From a virus: DNA of 64,000 bases. Within the stretch, counting starts at the first letter, position 1; each line of letters starts with the position of its first letter. Below the pieces are notes generated by a model. The model saw nothing but the letters and a program-made list of their open reading frames with translations. It was not told where the DNA came from and ran no database searches. A program made the position numbers and the translations under genes. Of the stretch, positions 18,151 to 25,357 are shown one piece after another. The stretch covers positions 1-64,000 of IMG/VR virus record IMGVR_UViG_3300032235_001020, one strand, 5' to 3'.

Positions 18151-18614
18151 TCCAGGCCGTCATCGTCGTCGTAAATCGATGGGCCTGTAGTTGCACATTG
18201 CTGCAGGCCATCGCTGCCCACCCAGCAGGCGCTCTGCCCTGGAGCATTGCCTTGCTGGGCGGGATGCTGCAGGCGGATTGGCGTCGAGCTGCCCCGGCCG
18301 TCGTACTTCGTGAAGGACTGACCATCGGGGCCGGAGAAGCGGTCGTCGGTGCCCCAGGCGTTGCGCTGGTATTCCATCAGGAACAGCAGGCAGCAACCCG
18401 CGTGGGCCAGGTGTGAGAACCCTGTCTCCGGGTCTCGGTCCTCGCCGCGCCACCAGGCGAAGATGTGGCGGCATAGGGCTGAGAAGTAGCGCCCCCACTC
18501 GGTGCCGCGACACCAGTTATTGGCGCTGTACTTCTCGGCGCCATAGGCCAAGACGTCCGCAATCTCGCCCACGGCGGCAAAGGGGATCAAGTCAAAGCGC
18601 GTCTTCGCTGACAT
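18147..18614 (-). CDS. DUF5664 dATP/dGTP diphosphohydrolase-like protein
   Basis: This 155-residue protein shows the DUF5664 signature: RFDLIPFAAVGEIADVL, YGAEKYSANNW, GRYFSALCRHIFAWWRGE, DRDPETGFSHLAHAGCCLLF. The family is known as the N-terminal dATP/dGTP diphosphohydrolase fold, and members (MazZ) shape the dNTP pool in phages that use 2-aminoadenine. I chose ATG 18614 (MSAKTRFDLIPF); the longer frame to 18692 collides with the divergent gene. About 60 residues at the C-terminus are low complexity, ending in an acidic run. With ThyX and dCMP deaminase nearby it belongs to a nucleotide-metabolism set. Confidence 0.75.
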   Translation of the reverse strand: MSAKTRFDLIPFAAVGEIADVLAYGAEKYSANNWCRGTEWGRYFSALCRHIFAWWRGEDRDPETGFSHLAHAGCCLLFLMEYQRNAWGTDDRFSGPDGQSFTKYDGRGSSTPIRLQHPAQQGNAPGQSACWVGSDGLQQCATTGPSIYDDDDGLD

Positions 18615-18690
18615 GGACCCCTTGTAATTTCGCCTAGGGTAAACAGAGGCGTGCGCTGTGGCAAGCGTTTCGCACGTCTGCTCATGCGCC

Positions 18691-19029
18691 ATGGATCGTC
18701 GCTACAAAGAAGCCCGCTTCTATAACGGCCTCCGTGCCAAGAGTGGTAGCCAGGAGCAGAGCGATCGGCTGGTGCGCTCCTATCTATCGCGGGCGCGGCA
18801 GGAGAACCGGGCCAGTCAGGACTACGGCGGCAGTACTGGTGGGGTGAGTAGCGCTGGCGGCGGGCTTGCTGTGGTGGCAGGACGCAACTTCGATACCAAG
18901 GAAGCCCGGGAGATCTTCCGCACGGAAGGCTCCGGCGACCTGGGCGGACGCGCCAACCTGGCTGAACTCAAAGGTTTTCGTCAGAGCAGGGCGTCAGCGG
19001 CGACGAGTGCGGCCCCTCCGGCAGGCTGA
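18691..19029 (+). CDS. Uncharacterised basic/Gly-rich protein
   Basis: This 112-residue protein begins MDRRYKEARFYNGLRAKSG. It has a helical Arg-rich part (SDRLVRSYLSRARQENR) and then Gly/Ser-rich segments. It reads like the small virion-associated proteins in the other plus-strand blocks. A GTG at 18658 would extend it by 11 residues. It is divergent from DUF5664, and its 3' end overlaps the convergent gene ending at 18968 by 62 nt. No function can be assigned. Confidence 0.45.
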   Translation: MDRRYKEARFYNGLRAKSGSQEQSDRLVRSYLSRARQENRASQDYGGSTGGVSSAGGGLAVVAGRNFDTKEAREIFRTEGSGDLGGRANLAELKGFRQSRASAATSAAPPAG

Positions 19030-19450
19030 TCTCCAGCCAGTTGAGCGAGCGGGCCTGGATCTTGAGCTGCCCTTTGAGCCTGGGCGGGATTTCCTGCTCC
19101 ACGTCTCGGGCGGTGTAGCCGTTGATCCGCAGTAGGGCCCGCTCGCCTGTCAGCCATTCGCCGGTGTCGTCGGTGGGATCCCACCAGCGACTGACCGCAA
19201 AGGGTGTATCCGTGAGACGGCGGTAGTCCGGCAGAAGCTGGTGCAGGCTGTGGACGCGGCGGGCCAGGGCCTCGATCGTCACGAAGACGTCATGGTCCAT
19301 CGCTGGCCAGAGCAACGGGTCCTCTGGCAGCGCGTGCTTCCAGAGCAGCCAGCCGTCGAAGGCGATGGCACGGAGTGTGGTGAACCATTCGCCGCTGGGA
19401 GTCTGGAACTCGTCAGCCGGAGATTCGGAGCAGGGCAAATGGTATTTCAC
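18968..19450 (-). CDS. Uncharacterised protein
   Basis: This 160-residue protein is rich in Trp and His (FDGWLLWKHALPEDPLLWPA, SRWWDPTDDTGEW) with a C-terminal beta-rich part (ALLRINGYTARDVEQEI). It lies one base after the gene at 19452 on the same strand, so it is co-transcribed with it. I recognise no family. The compact aromatic core suggests a folded soluble enzyme-like protein. Confidence 0.55.
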   Translation of the reverse strand: MKYHLPCSESPADEFQTPSGEWFTTLRAIAFDGWLLWKHALPEDPLLWPAMDHDVFVTIEALARRVHSLHQLLPDYRRLTDTPFAVSRWWDPTDDTGEWLTGERALLRINGYTARDVEQEIPPRLKGQLKIQARSLNWLEISLPEGPHSSPLTPCSDENL

Positions 19451-19451
19451 G

Positions 19452-20072
19452 TCACCAGCGGAAGTCGTAGGGCTGCTTCATGGCCACTTGGTAGGCCTCG
19501 GTCCAGTCGTCCTCGCCGCTGTTTTCGTTGAAGACAACCCTGCCGATGGGCGAAAAGGCGACGTGAAACTTGCTGAGGCCGGAATGAAAGCCGTACGAGT
19601 CGTCCGCTGGCGGCAGGTACAGAACGGCTGACCAGTCAGACGGGGCGACGGTGCGGAACTTCTCGAGCTCGTCGTCCCAGTAGGAGGGCCGCAGGCGGCG
19701 GTAGGGGATACAGATCGGGAAGTCCCACAGCCAGGGCATGCGGATGATCGACTCGTTGTGGCCAATCCAGGCGATGGCATGGGAGATGCGGCCGGCCCGG
19801 TACTCGCGTAGCAGCTTGTTGAGCAGGCGGCGGGTGGCACCGGCGCCGACGGGAACGCCCACAAAGGCTCGCTTTTGACCAGGGGCATCCCAGTCGCAGG
19901 CCAGGACATCCTCGATGCTCTCGAGGTCACGATCGTGGATGCGCGAGGCCATGACCACCCGGTTGATGATCGGGGTGGAATAGGGATCGAAGTCGATCGC
20001 ACCGAGTACGGATCGTGCCGGCAGGATGATGTCCTGGGGTGGGGCAAGATCGAGGCGGCTGAATTCGCTCAT
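19452..20072 (-). CDS. Possible degenerate Dam-like DNA methyltransferase
   Basis: This 206-residue protein has an order of motifs resembling phage Dam-type N6-adenine methyltransferases: an early FDPYS segment (compare LDPCS), then CDWDAPGQKRAFVGVPVG where NPPY normally sits. After that come a helix (LLNKLLREYRAGRISHAIAW) and a late RLRPSYWDDE. The catalytic NPPY is absent, so it is either inactive, a derived enzyme, or an unrelated protein with similar topology. It sits next to the nucleotide genes, so DNA modification or protection is a reasonable idea but unproven. Confidence 0.35.
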   Translation of the reverse strand: MSEFSRLDLAPPQDIILPARSVLGAIDFDPYSTPIINRVVMASRIHDRDLESIEDVLACDWDAPGQKRAFVGVPVGAGATRRLLNKLLREYRAGRISHAIAWIGHNESIIRMPWLWDFPICIPYRRLRPSYWDDELEKFRTVAPSDWSAVLYLPPADDSYGFHSGLSKFHVAFSPIGRVVFNENSGEDDWTEAYQVAMKQPYDFRW

Positions 20073-20115
20073 GACCTGGGCAGGGGCGCGGGCCGCTGCT
20101 GCATGGTGAGCGAGC

Positions 20116-20559
20116 TCAAGCGGCGAACTCCTCGAGTAGGGCCTGGACAGAGCGAGCCGGGTACTCGCGATCGATCGGGAACAGCTGGATGCTGCTGTTG
20201 TCCACCATTAGAACCAGACCCGCCTTCTCTGGATTGATGCGCTCGATCTCGTCGACCATGGCCTTCATGGAAGACTCGATGCCGCTGTCACCGGCAGCGC
20301 GGGCCTGCTCCTGGTCGGCGCGCAGGTCCGCTAGGGCGAGGTAACTGCTTTCGCCAGCACCCTTATGAAGGCGGACGCAGAGAGTGCCGGGTCCGTGGGA
20401 GGAGAAGCCTTTGTCGTAGAGGCGCAGCAGGTCAGCAAGGACAACCTCGCAGGCCAGCGTGTTGTAGGCAATGGACTGCTCCTTGTCGGACTTGCTGACC
20501 TTCTCCTTGATCTCGGGGAAGAAGCGCGACAGGAGCTCGATCTTGGAGGGGCGAGGCAT
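20116..20559 (-). CDS. Uncharacterised protein between ThyX and the 20072 gene
   Basis: This 147-residue soluble protein opens MPRPSKIELLSRFFPEIKEK, has a helical middle (YNTLACEVVLADLLRLYDKG) and a beta-rich C-terminus with GLVLMVDNSSIQLFPIDREY. It starts four bases after the ThyX stop codon, so the two are in one transcript. No family was recognised. Confidence 0.6.
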   Translation of the reverse strand: MPRPSKIELLSRFFPEIKEKVSKSDKEQSIAYNTLACEVVLADLLRLYDKGFSSHGPGTLCVRLHKGAGESSYLALADLRADQEQARAAGDSGIESSMKAMVDEIERINPEKAGLVLMVDNSSIQLFPIDREYPARSVQALLEEFAA

Positions 20560-20562
20560 GGG

Positions 20563-21276
20563 TCAGGGAGCGAGGAGTGCTTTGCCGCGGCGGTTTTCGG
20601 AATACCAGCCATAGATCTCCGGTACCCAGCGCTGCACTTGACCGGCGACAAGATCCATGAGGCACCGGATCTCGAATTGGGCGTCGCTCTTGAGGCGGAC
20701 ATCGAGCAGGTGTAGCCAGGCGCGCAGGTTGGCCGAGACGATGGCGTTCTGGAAGTAGTTGGTGATCAGCACACCACGGGCATGTTCCTCGGAGACGCCG
20801 CGCTCCCGGAGGCGGGCGTAGTCGATTGCTGAGGAAAGCGACATGGCCAGGGATTCTTCGACGTCGTCCTCAGTCCACTCGTAGGGATCGCCTTGCCGGT
20901 CGCGGTACTTACCAGGCGGGCGGACGTAGAAGACGTCTTCGATGGGGATTTCTCCGGCTGCAACCTTCTCGATGCGCTGCCCCGAGTACCGCATGGATTG
21001 CAGGTCGTAGGAGCAGCCGACGCGGTGCGTGCGCAGCTGCATCAAGGTGTTGTGATCGGCCTTGAGGGCCAGGGTCAGTTGCGGGTGCTCGAGTGGGCCC
21101 CAATGCCCCTTGCCGCCCTTGAGGAGACGCTCTACAGCGATCTTGCCGCAGGCGTCCTCAAGCAGGGCCGTCGAGGCGATGAAGTCCTCGGAGTAGTCGT
21201 TATGCAGCGCGATATAGACCAGTTGCTGCGGGCACTCCGTCGCAGCGACACGCTCGACCTTGAAAGCAGGCTGCAC
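20563..21276 (-). CDS. thyX: Flavin-dependent thymidylate synthase ThyX
   Basis: This 237-residue protein carries the ThyX signature RTHRVGCSYDLQSMRYS (82-98), a variant of the RHR-x7-S motif that positions FAD and dUMP. GHWGPLEHPQLTLAL before it and NYFQNAIVSANLRAWLHLLD after it are also typical. It converts dUMP to dTMP using methylenetetrahydrofolate and NADPH. Many cyanophages carry thyX to raise dTTP during infection. The first residue of RHR is followed by Thr, a change seen in some phage forms. It is co-directional with the dCMP deaminase that supplies dUMP. Confidence 0.93.
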   Translation of the reverse strand: MQPAFKVERVAATECPQQLVYIALHNDYSEDFIASTALLEDACGKIAVERLLKGGKGHWGPLEHPQLTLALKADHNTLMQLRTHRVGCSYDLQSMRYSGQRIEKVAAGEIPIEDVFYVRPPGKYRDRQGDPYEWTEDDVEESLAMSLSSAIDYARLRERGVSEEHARGVLITNYFQNAIVSANLRAWLHLLDVRLKSDAQFEIRCLMDLVAGQVQRWVPEIYGWYSENRRGKALLAP

Positions 21277-21335
21277 GGGTGGAGGCCAGAGACTGCAGGC
21301 AGCCTAAGGACAGGTCTTGCAGAGCGCAACCCCTG

Positions 21336-22211
21336 TCAGGCCCGCTTTAGGTTGTCGCCCAGGAAGCCGAAGACGCCCCCCTCGCGAATCTTGCGTTCAT
21401 TCTTTTTCCCAAAGATCTCGTCGTATTCGGGAATTCTGAGATCAAGTGGCAGGTTGGCGATTGCGTTCTGGGCGGCGTAACCGATCTCGTGGGCTGTCAG
21501 GGACGCATTGGCCTGGAGCTGCGGGATAGCGAGGTCGTTGTACGCCTGAACGCCAGCATTGCCCGCTCGATTGATCTCTGTGTAAAGATCGGAGCCAGTC
21601 TTCGAGAGATCGGCGACCACGCGCCCCGCAAAGGATCCGCCATTGGCGCTCTCTTGCTGGTACTGATTAGCGCGGTCGTAGGCCTCCCGGGCCTTGGTGA
21701 GGCCAGGGCTGGGCTGTGTGCTGGCCGGGGCAACCTGCTGGGCTGGTGCAGCGGCACTGCCTGACTGGGGCTTCTGCTGGACCATCCAGCTGGGCACAAT
21801 AGTCCTGTCGACCTCGCGGTTGAGCACACCGTCTGTGTAGCGCGTGAAGTCACTGCCCTCGGTTGCCGGACCCACCTCGGTCGCGCCCATGTAGACATCG
21901 CCCCGGCCAAGCTTGGCGCCTTGTAGGCCAGCGATATCAGCCTTGGTGCCACGCCCGTATTTCTTGTCGAGGTCCTCGCCAGCATCCGCAAACGCGCCAA
22001 AGGCGCCCATGGAGCCGTACTTGCCGGTGGGGTACTTGCCCTCGTTGTAATTATTGACGACGTTGGCGCTCAGCCCGCGGTCCTTGGCGAGCTGCCTGGC
22101 AAGGATCTTCGTGACATCAGGATGCTTCTGGCCGCGCTCCTCTTGCCGGCGAATTGCTCGCTGAACAAACTTGTCCCCAACAACAGGTCGGTTGGGGCGT
22201 GCGAAAGACAT
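21336..22211 (-). CDS. Uncharacterised protein, virion-type composition
   Basis: This 291-residue protein begins MSFARPNRPVVGDKFVQRAI with basic helices, then has Gly/Ala segments (GAFGAFADAGEDLDKKYGRG), a Ser/Pro/Gln-rich linker (about 145-170) and a helical C-terminus ending EYDEIFGKKNERKIREGG. The composition resembles the internal-virion-like proteins on the plus strand, yet it is coded in the minus-strand nucleotide cluster. A GCGAAAG motif falls inside its start region by chance of coding. The function is unknown. Confidence 0.5.
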   Translation of the reverse strand: MSFARPNRPVVGDKFVQRAIRRQEERGQKHPDVTKILARQLAKDRGLSANVVNNYNEGKYPTGKYGSMGAFGAFADAGEDLDKKYGRGTKADIAGLQGAKLGRGDVYMGATEVGPATEGSDFTRYTDGVLNREVDRTIVPSWMVQQKPQSGSAAAPAQQVAPASTQPSPGLTKAREAYDRANQYQQESANGGSFAGRVVADLSKTGSDLYTEINRAGNAGVQAYNDLAIPQLQANASLTAHEIGYAAQNAIANLPLDLRIPEYDEIFGKKNERKIREGGVFGFLGDNLKRA

Positions 22212-22259
22212 ATCGAGCGGCGATCACGATACCTCTCATGATAAAGAGCTCGTGATGCT

Positions 22260-22970
22260 CTAGTCTTCCTCGTCGAAATCAGGGTCGTCGTCAGCGTCGT
22301 CAGTCATCAGGGCGGCGATCTCCTCGGCGGTGACTGGTCCGTCTTGCCGCATGCGGAACTCGATCCAGAGCTGATTTGCCGCCTCCAGTTTCAAGAAGCG
22401 CTTGGGGTCACGCTCCTGTGTGGTCTTGAGGAAGAGTGAGGTTTCGTGATTGAGCTTGTGGGTGCTGAACTCAAGATCGATCGATTGCAGCCGGCGGTTG
22501 TGGTAGTAGTGCGGCACCCCCTGAACTCGCAGGTGCAGGGGATTGCAGCAGCTGTTGTCTCCGCACAGGTGCTTGATCGGTAGTCGTCCCACGTCTCCCC
22601 AGCTGAACCAAGCGGCCACGCGCGGCGCGGCGAACTGATGACTGCGGTGCCAGTGGCGTGGAACGCGAAAGATGGTGGAGTTCGAGCGGCTGTGCATGGC
22701 ACCCCGCCAGGGCCAGCAGTCGTCGGGATCGTTGATCTCCACGAAGGACCAGAACTCCAGGAAGCGGCGTCTGTGCTTGCGGTGAATCTTGTGGACGTCG
22801 AGGGTGAGGCGCCCTTCGGTCAGCGACGAGATGCAGCGCACGCAAGCATGGCTGTCGATATAGCGGGGGACACGGCCGTCCTTACTGCCGATGCTGTGCT
22901 CATGGAAGAAGCACAGCGGACCACCAATGATTTCCGAGTGGAGATCAGGCGGGATCGGCCAGCGCGCCAT
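22260..22970 (-). CDS. HNH endonuclease with N-terminal Cys/His motif
   Basis: This 236-residue protein has FWSFVEINDPDDCWPW (73-88) and HLCGDNSCCNPLHLRV (134-149) in the order of phage HNH_3-type nucleases (CW-W ... H-C----C-NP-HL). Residues 20-46 hold a putative zinc site (LCFFHEH ... CVRC). The C-terminus is acidic (DDADDDPDFDEED). Such enzymes act as homing nucleases or in genome processing. It sits between virion-like and small SH3-like genes without obvious operon partners. Confidence 0.8.
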   Translation of the reverse strand: MARWPIPPDLHSEIIGGPLCFFHEHSIGSKDGRVPRYIDSHACVRCISSLTEGRLTLDVHKIHRKHRRRFLEFWSFVEINDPDDCWPWRGAMHSRSNSTIFRVPRHWHRSHQFAAPRVAAWFSWGDVGRLPIKHLCGDNSCCNPLHLRVQGVPHYYHNRRLQSIDLEFSTHKLNHETSLFLKTTQERDPKRFLKLEAANQLWIEFRMRQDGPVTAEEIAALMTDDADDDPDFDEED

Positions 22971-22997
22971 GGGAGAGCATCTATTGCATTGAATGTA

Positions 22998-23264
22998 TCA
23001 ATCAGCAACCTTCTCGATGCGCGAGCTCGCGTGCACGGACGGCGTATTGAGATGGTCCCATTGAACGTGGATGTACTTGCAGGCGCTGCCGCGAATGCTC
23101 TTCTTGATCTCCACGCCGACGACGATGCCGTAGCGGCGGTGGCCAAGGATGCCGCGCACCTGCTGGAAGCTGGGCGAGTTGGGCGTGACGACATGATCCG
23201 CGACGCGCTCCCGTTCGCGAACGCGGTCACCGACAGACAGCAGGGGTGCTTTGGGTTTGCTCAT
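22998..23264 (-). CDS. Small beta-barrel-like protein
   Basis: This 88-residue protein (SVGDRVRERERVADHVVTP, RRYGIVVGVEIKKS, KYIHVQWDHLNTPSVHAS) has alternating short beta strands with G-x-V turns, the look of an SH3-like or KOW-like barrel. Its start overlaps the stop of the gene at 23261 (ATGA), so it is translated with its neighbour, which has a similar fold pattern. No specific family was identified. Confidence 0.55.
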   Translation of the reverse strand: MSKPKAPLLSVGDRVRERERVADHVVTPNSPSFQQVRGILGHRRYGIVVGVEIKKSIRGSACKYIHVQWDHLNTPSVHASSRIEKVAD

Positions 23265-23503
23265 TGGATGCGGAGTGGGTATCCAGCAGCGGCTTGAAAG
23301 CGGCCACCGAGTGCGGGGAACTGTTCCTTGGTGGGGCGAACGTCAATCCAGTGCTCTGGCCAGAGCTCGTTGCGGGTGCTGCCCTCGATGACGACCGGCA
23401 CCAGGGAGAAGCGGGTGCCGATGGCCTCGGACTTGCCGATGACGAGCCCGGCCCGACCATCGAGGCGGTTGAGGATCCGCAAGCCAACCAGAAAGGACTT
23501 CAT
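23261..23503 (-). CDS. Small SH3-like protein
   Basis: This 80-residue protein (MKSFLVGLRILNRLDGRAGL) continues with FSLVPVVIEGSTRNELWPEH. Start ATG 23503 was chosen at the first hydrophobic strand; upstream in-frame ATGs (23524, 23545) add a basic leader. Coupled to the 22998 gene by an ATGA overlap. The strand pattern again suggests a small beta barrel. Unknown function; the pair may have arisen by duplication. Confidence 0.5.
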   Translation of the reverse strand: MKSFLVGLRILNRLDGRAGLVIGKSEAIGTRFSLVPVVIEGSTRNELWPEHWIDVRPTKEQFPALGGRFQAAAGYPLRIQ

Positions 23504-23557
23504 CGTGAGTGAGCTGCGCGCCATGTCTTGCACTGTGCGCGCCAAGGGTAGAGGGTT

Positions 23558-24097
23558 TTAGCCCACCGTCAACGGGTCGAACAGCTCGTCGGCGTATCCC
23601 TCAAGGGCTGGCTCGATCGGACCGCTCATCGGGATCGACGACACGGCGACGCCGGCCTCGATGAACATGAGCTTGGCGGTCTCGAACGACTCTTGCCAGC
23701 GCAGGGGCATGACGAAGTTCGGGATGACGACCTTGTTGAAGCCCGCCTGGATGAGTTGGGCGGCGCACTGACTGCAAGTCATCAGCGGCCAGACGTAACA
23801 GGTGGCACCGTTGAGGCAAACGCCGTGCCGGGCGGCGTAGCAGATGAGGTTGGCCTCGGCATGCACCGTCATCTGCAGGCGCAGTTCACGATTACTTAGG
23901 CGGCTGATGTCGTCATTGACGTGCATCGGGATGCCGTTGTAGCCGGAGGCGAGGATGCGCCGTTCCCGCACGGCCACTGCTCCGACCTTGGTGCTGGGGT
24001 CTTTGCTCCAGCCAGCGATATTGCGGGCAATCGAAAGGAAGCGTTGGTCCCAGTGCTCAGGCGCCTTGGGCGGACGCATCTCAGGCGGGTTGGACAT
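23558..24097 (-). CDS. dCMP deaminase-like protein
   Basis: This 179-residue zinc-dependent deaminase has the first zinc motif TVHAEANLICYAA (H79-A-E81) and the second PLMTCSQC (C108-x2-C111). The start region matches dCMP deaminases (FLSIARNIAGWSKDPSTKVG, SGYNGIP). It would convert dCMP to dUMP, the substrate of ThyX encoded 2.3 kb downstream. The usual Pro before the Cys pair is displaced (PLMTC rather than PC). It is divergent from the small plus-strand gene at 24157. Confidence 0.88.
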   Translation of the reverse strand: MSNPPEMRPPKAPEHWDQRFLSIARNIAGWSKDPSTKVGAVAVRERRILASGYNGIPMHVNDDISRLSNRELRLQMTVHAEANLICYAARHGVCLNGATCYVWPLMTCSQCAAQLIQAGFNKVVIPNFVMPLRWQESFETAKLMFIEAGVAVSSIPMSGPIEPALEGYADELFDPLTVG

Positions 24098-24120
24098 GAT
24101 GACTCAGTTAGCGAAGTTTT

Positions 24121-24127
24121 TTAGGAT
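24121..24127 (+). promoter_or_regulatory. TTAGGAT box, candidate -10 element
   Basis: TTAGGAT lies 29 nt upstream of ATG 24157, a spacing like the TTAGAcT/TTAGAaT boxes before other plus-strand genes. It follows a T-rich run. It is a weak match and is listed for comparison. Confidence 0.2.
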
Positions 24128-24156
24128 GTTGCGAGTAAGCACAGGCGCTGCCGCCA

Positions 24157-24363
24157 ATGATTGAAGTTGGTGCCGTCATTGGCGTTGCGGCAGTTGGTGC
24201 CCTGTGGCGGATGGCCTTTGAGCAAGGCTCCATGAAGCGCGGCATGGATGGAATCCTGCATGAATTGCAGATGTTGCGCAGTGAACTGAGCAAAGACATC
24301 CACGAGCTGGAGATCCGTATTGGCGACCACGAACTCAGGCTGCGCGAACTAGAGAAGCGCTAA
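24157..24363 (+). CDS. Small membrane-anchored coiled-coil protein
   Basis: This 68-residue protein has an N-terminal hydrophobic helix (MIEVGAVIGVAAVGALW) followed by a heptad-repeat coil (LHELQMLRSELSKDIHELEI, then IRIGDHELRLRELEKR). It is a lone plus-strand gene between minus-strand genes, and its last four bases overlap the stop of the opposite-strand 50-residue gene. The topology fits a small holin/spanin accessory, but no family was recognised. Confidence 0.5.
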   Translation: MIEVGAVIGVAAVGALWRMAFEQGSMKRGMDGILHELQMLRSELSKDIHELEIRIGDHELRLRELEKR

Positions 24364-24512
24364 CCGAGTACGAACCAAATCACCAGGGTGATCAATAGAG
24401 CAAGACCGCATCCCTGGGCGAGTAGTTGCAGCACCAGGCCGGCGAGCTGGTGAGGCTTGGGCGGCTGGTGCATAGGGCCTGGGCCTGGGATGGCTGCTCC
24501 GGCGGGAGTCAT
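24360..24512 (-). CDS. 50-residue single-helix membrane protein
   Basis: Translating 24512 down to 24360 gives MTPAGAAIPGPGPMHQPPK, a Pro-rich lead, then a hydrophobic helix QLLAQGCGLALLITLVIW and FVLG before TAG. It starts two bases after the DUF3288 stop, so it is the downstream partner in that operon. It belongs with the other very small membrane proteins of the window. The function is unknown. Confidence 0.55.
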   Translation of the reverse strand: MTPAGAAIPGPGPMHQPPKPHQLAGLVLQLLAQGCGLALLITLVIWFVLG

Positions 24513-24514
24513 GG

Positions 24515-24808
24515 CTAGCCGGCGGCGACGTCTGCGCCAGAGCCGACCTCGACGTCATCGACGATGGCGGGGCGCCAGCCGGCGGACCAGAGCTTCCGGG
24601 CTCGGCGGTAGAGCTGATCGGTATCCATGTGCCAATTGGATAGGGACCGGGCCAGGTCGTGCTGGATGTCCCTGGCGCCTGGGTAGCCGAGATAGCGCAT
24701 CAGGAGCCGAGCGCAGTCCGCGATGTCGGCGTCGGTGGGCTGTGCGGCAGCCAGAAGGCGGTCAACGATGGGCCGATCCTGGTCCTGCATGGGGTGCTTG
24801 CGGTCCAT
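24515..24808 (-). CDS. DUF3288 family protein
   Basis: This 97-residue protein reads DQDRPIVDRLLAAAQPTDAD, ARLLMRYLGYPGARDIQHDL and LWSAGWRP. It follows the cyanobacterial DUF3288 pattern (D--HP---DR-VVD-LL ... RY--FPGA-DI--DL). The family is essentially restricted to cyanobacteria and has no known role. Its presence here supports a cyanobacterial host and suggests acquisition of a host gene. It leads a two-gene unit with the 50-residue membrane protein, downstream of a 0.5-kb gene-free stretch that may hold its promoter. Confidence 0.75.
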   Translation of the reverse strand: MDRKHPMQDQDRPIVDRLLAAAQPTDADIADCARLLMRYLGYPGARDIQHDLARSLSNWHMDTDQLYRRARKLWSAGWRPAIVDDVEVGSGADVAAG

Positions 24809-25303
24809 GCCTGCATGCTGTGGCGTGCAGATCGTAGTCCAGGACAGGGTTTTTGGGGCGTCTTGCGTGCTGTGTCGGTCGTACCGGCGGAATTTGGGGG
24901 ATCGGCAAAGAGACCGGAACGCTCAGATCGGTTGCAGCGGAATGGATTTGGAGGGCTGTTCCGATAGTACCAGTCTTTTTGCTTCTCTTTTATATAGATA
25001 GGGGGCGACCTCTGGGTTCTTTCTGGGGAACCAAACCCTTCAAATTGTCCAGTACGCAAAGTGTAGCGAACTCAGAAGTGGGATGCCAACACAGGAGGGA
25101 GGGGGACAGGCGTGACCTGGCAGCTCCTGGTCCCAGAGAATATAGGGAAGTGGCGTCACTACCGGCACAACTGGTAAATCGATTCTCCTGCAGGCGATCT
25201 CGGTGTGACGCACCCCCTGGCAAGGTGCCAAATATCCAAGACCTGCCTATCTCAGTATGGGACGCCAAGCAGTGACTAATAAGTGGAACCGGCAGGAAGA
25301 CAC
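24809..25303. other. Gene-free, locally AT-rich region
   Basis: About 500 nt between DUF3288 and the primase-helicase terminator holds no credible gene. It includes an AT-rich patch (TTTTATATAGATAG near 24990), a short hairpin-like GGTTC...GGAACC near 25016-25033 and GCACC...GGTGC near 25208-25227. It may contain the promoter for DUF3288, a small RNA or an origin-like element. None of these can be fixed by eye. Confidence 0.5.
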
Positions 25304-25332
25304 AAAAAAGCCGCCCCGTAACAAGAGCGGCT
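25304..25332 (-). terminator. Rho-independent terminator of the primase-helicase gene
   Basis: On the minus strand AGCCGC...GCGGCT forms a hairpin followed directly by TTTTTT, 26 nt after the stop of the 830-residue gene. This is a clear intrinsic terminator. Confidence 0.85.
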
Positions 25333-25357
25333 AATCAATGAGGACTCAGGAGGCTGG

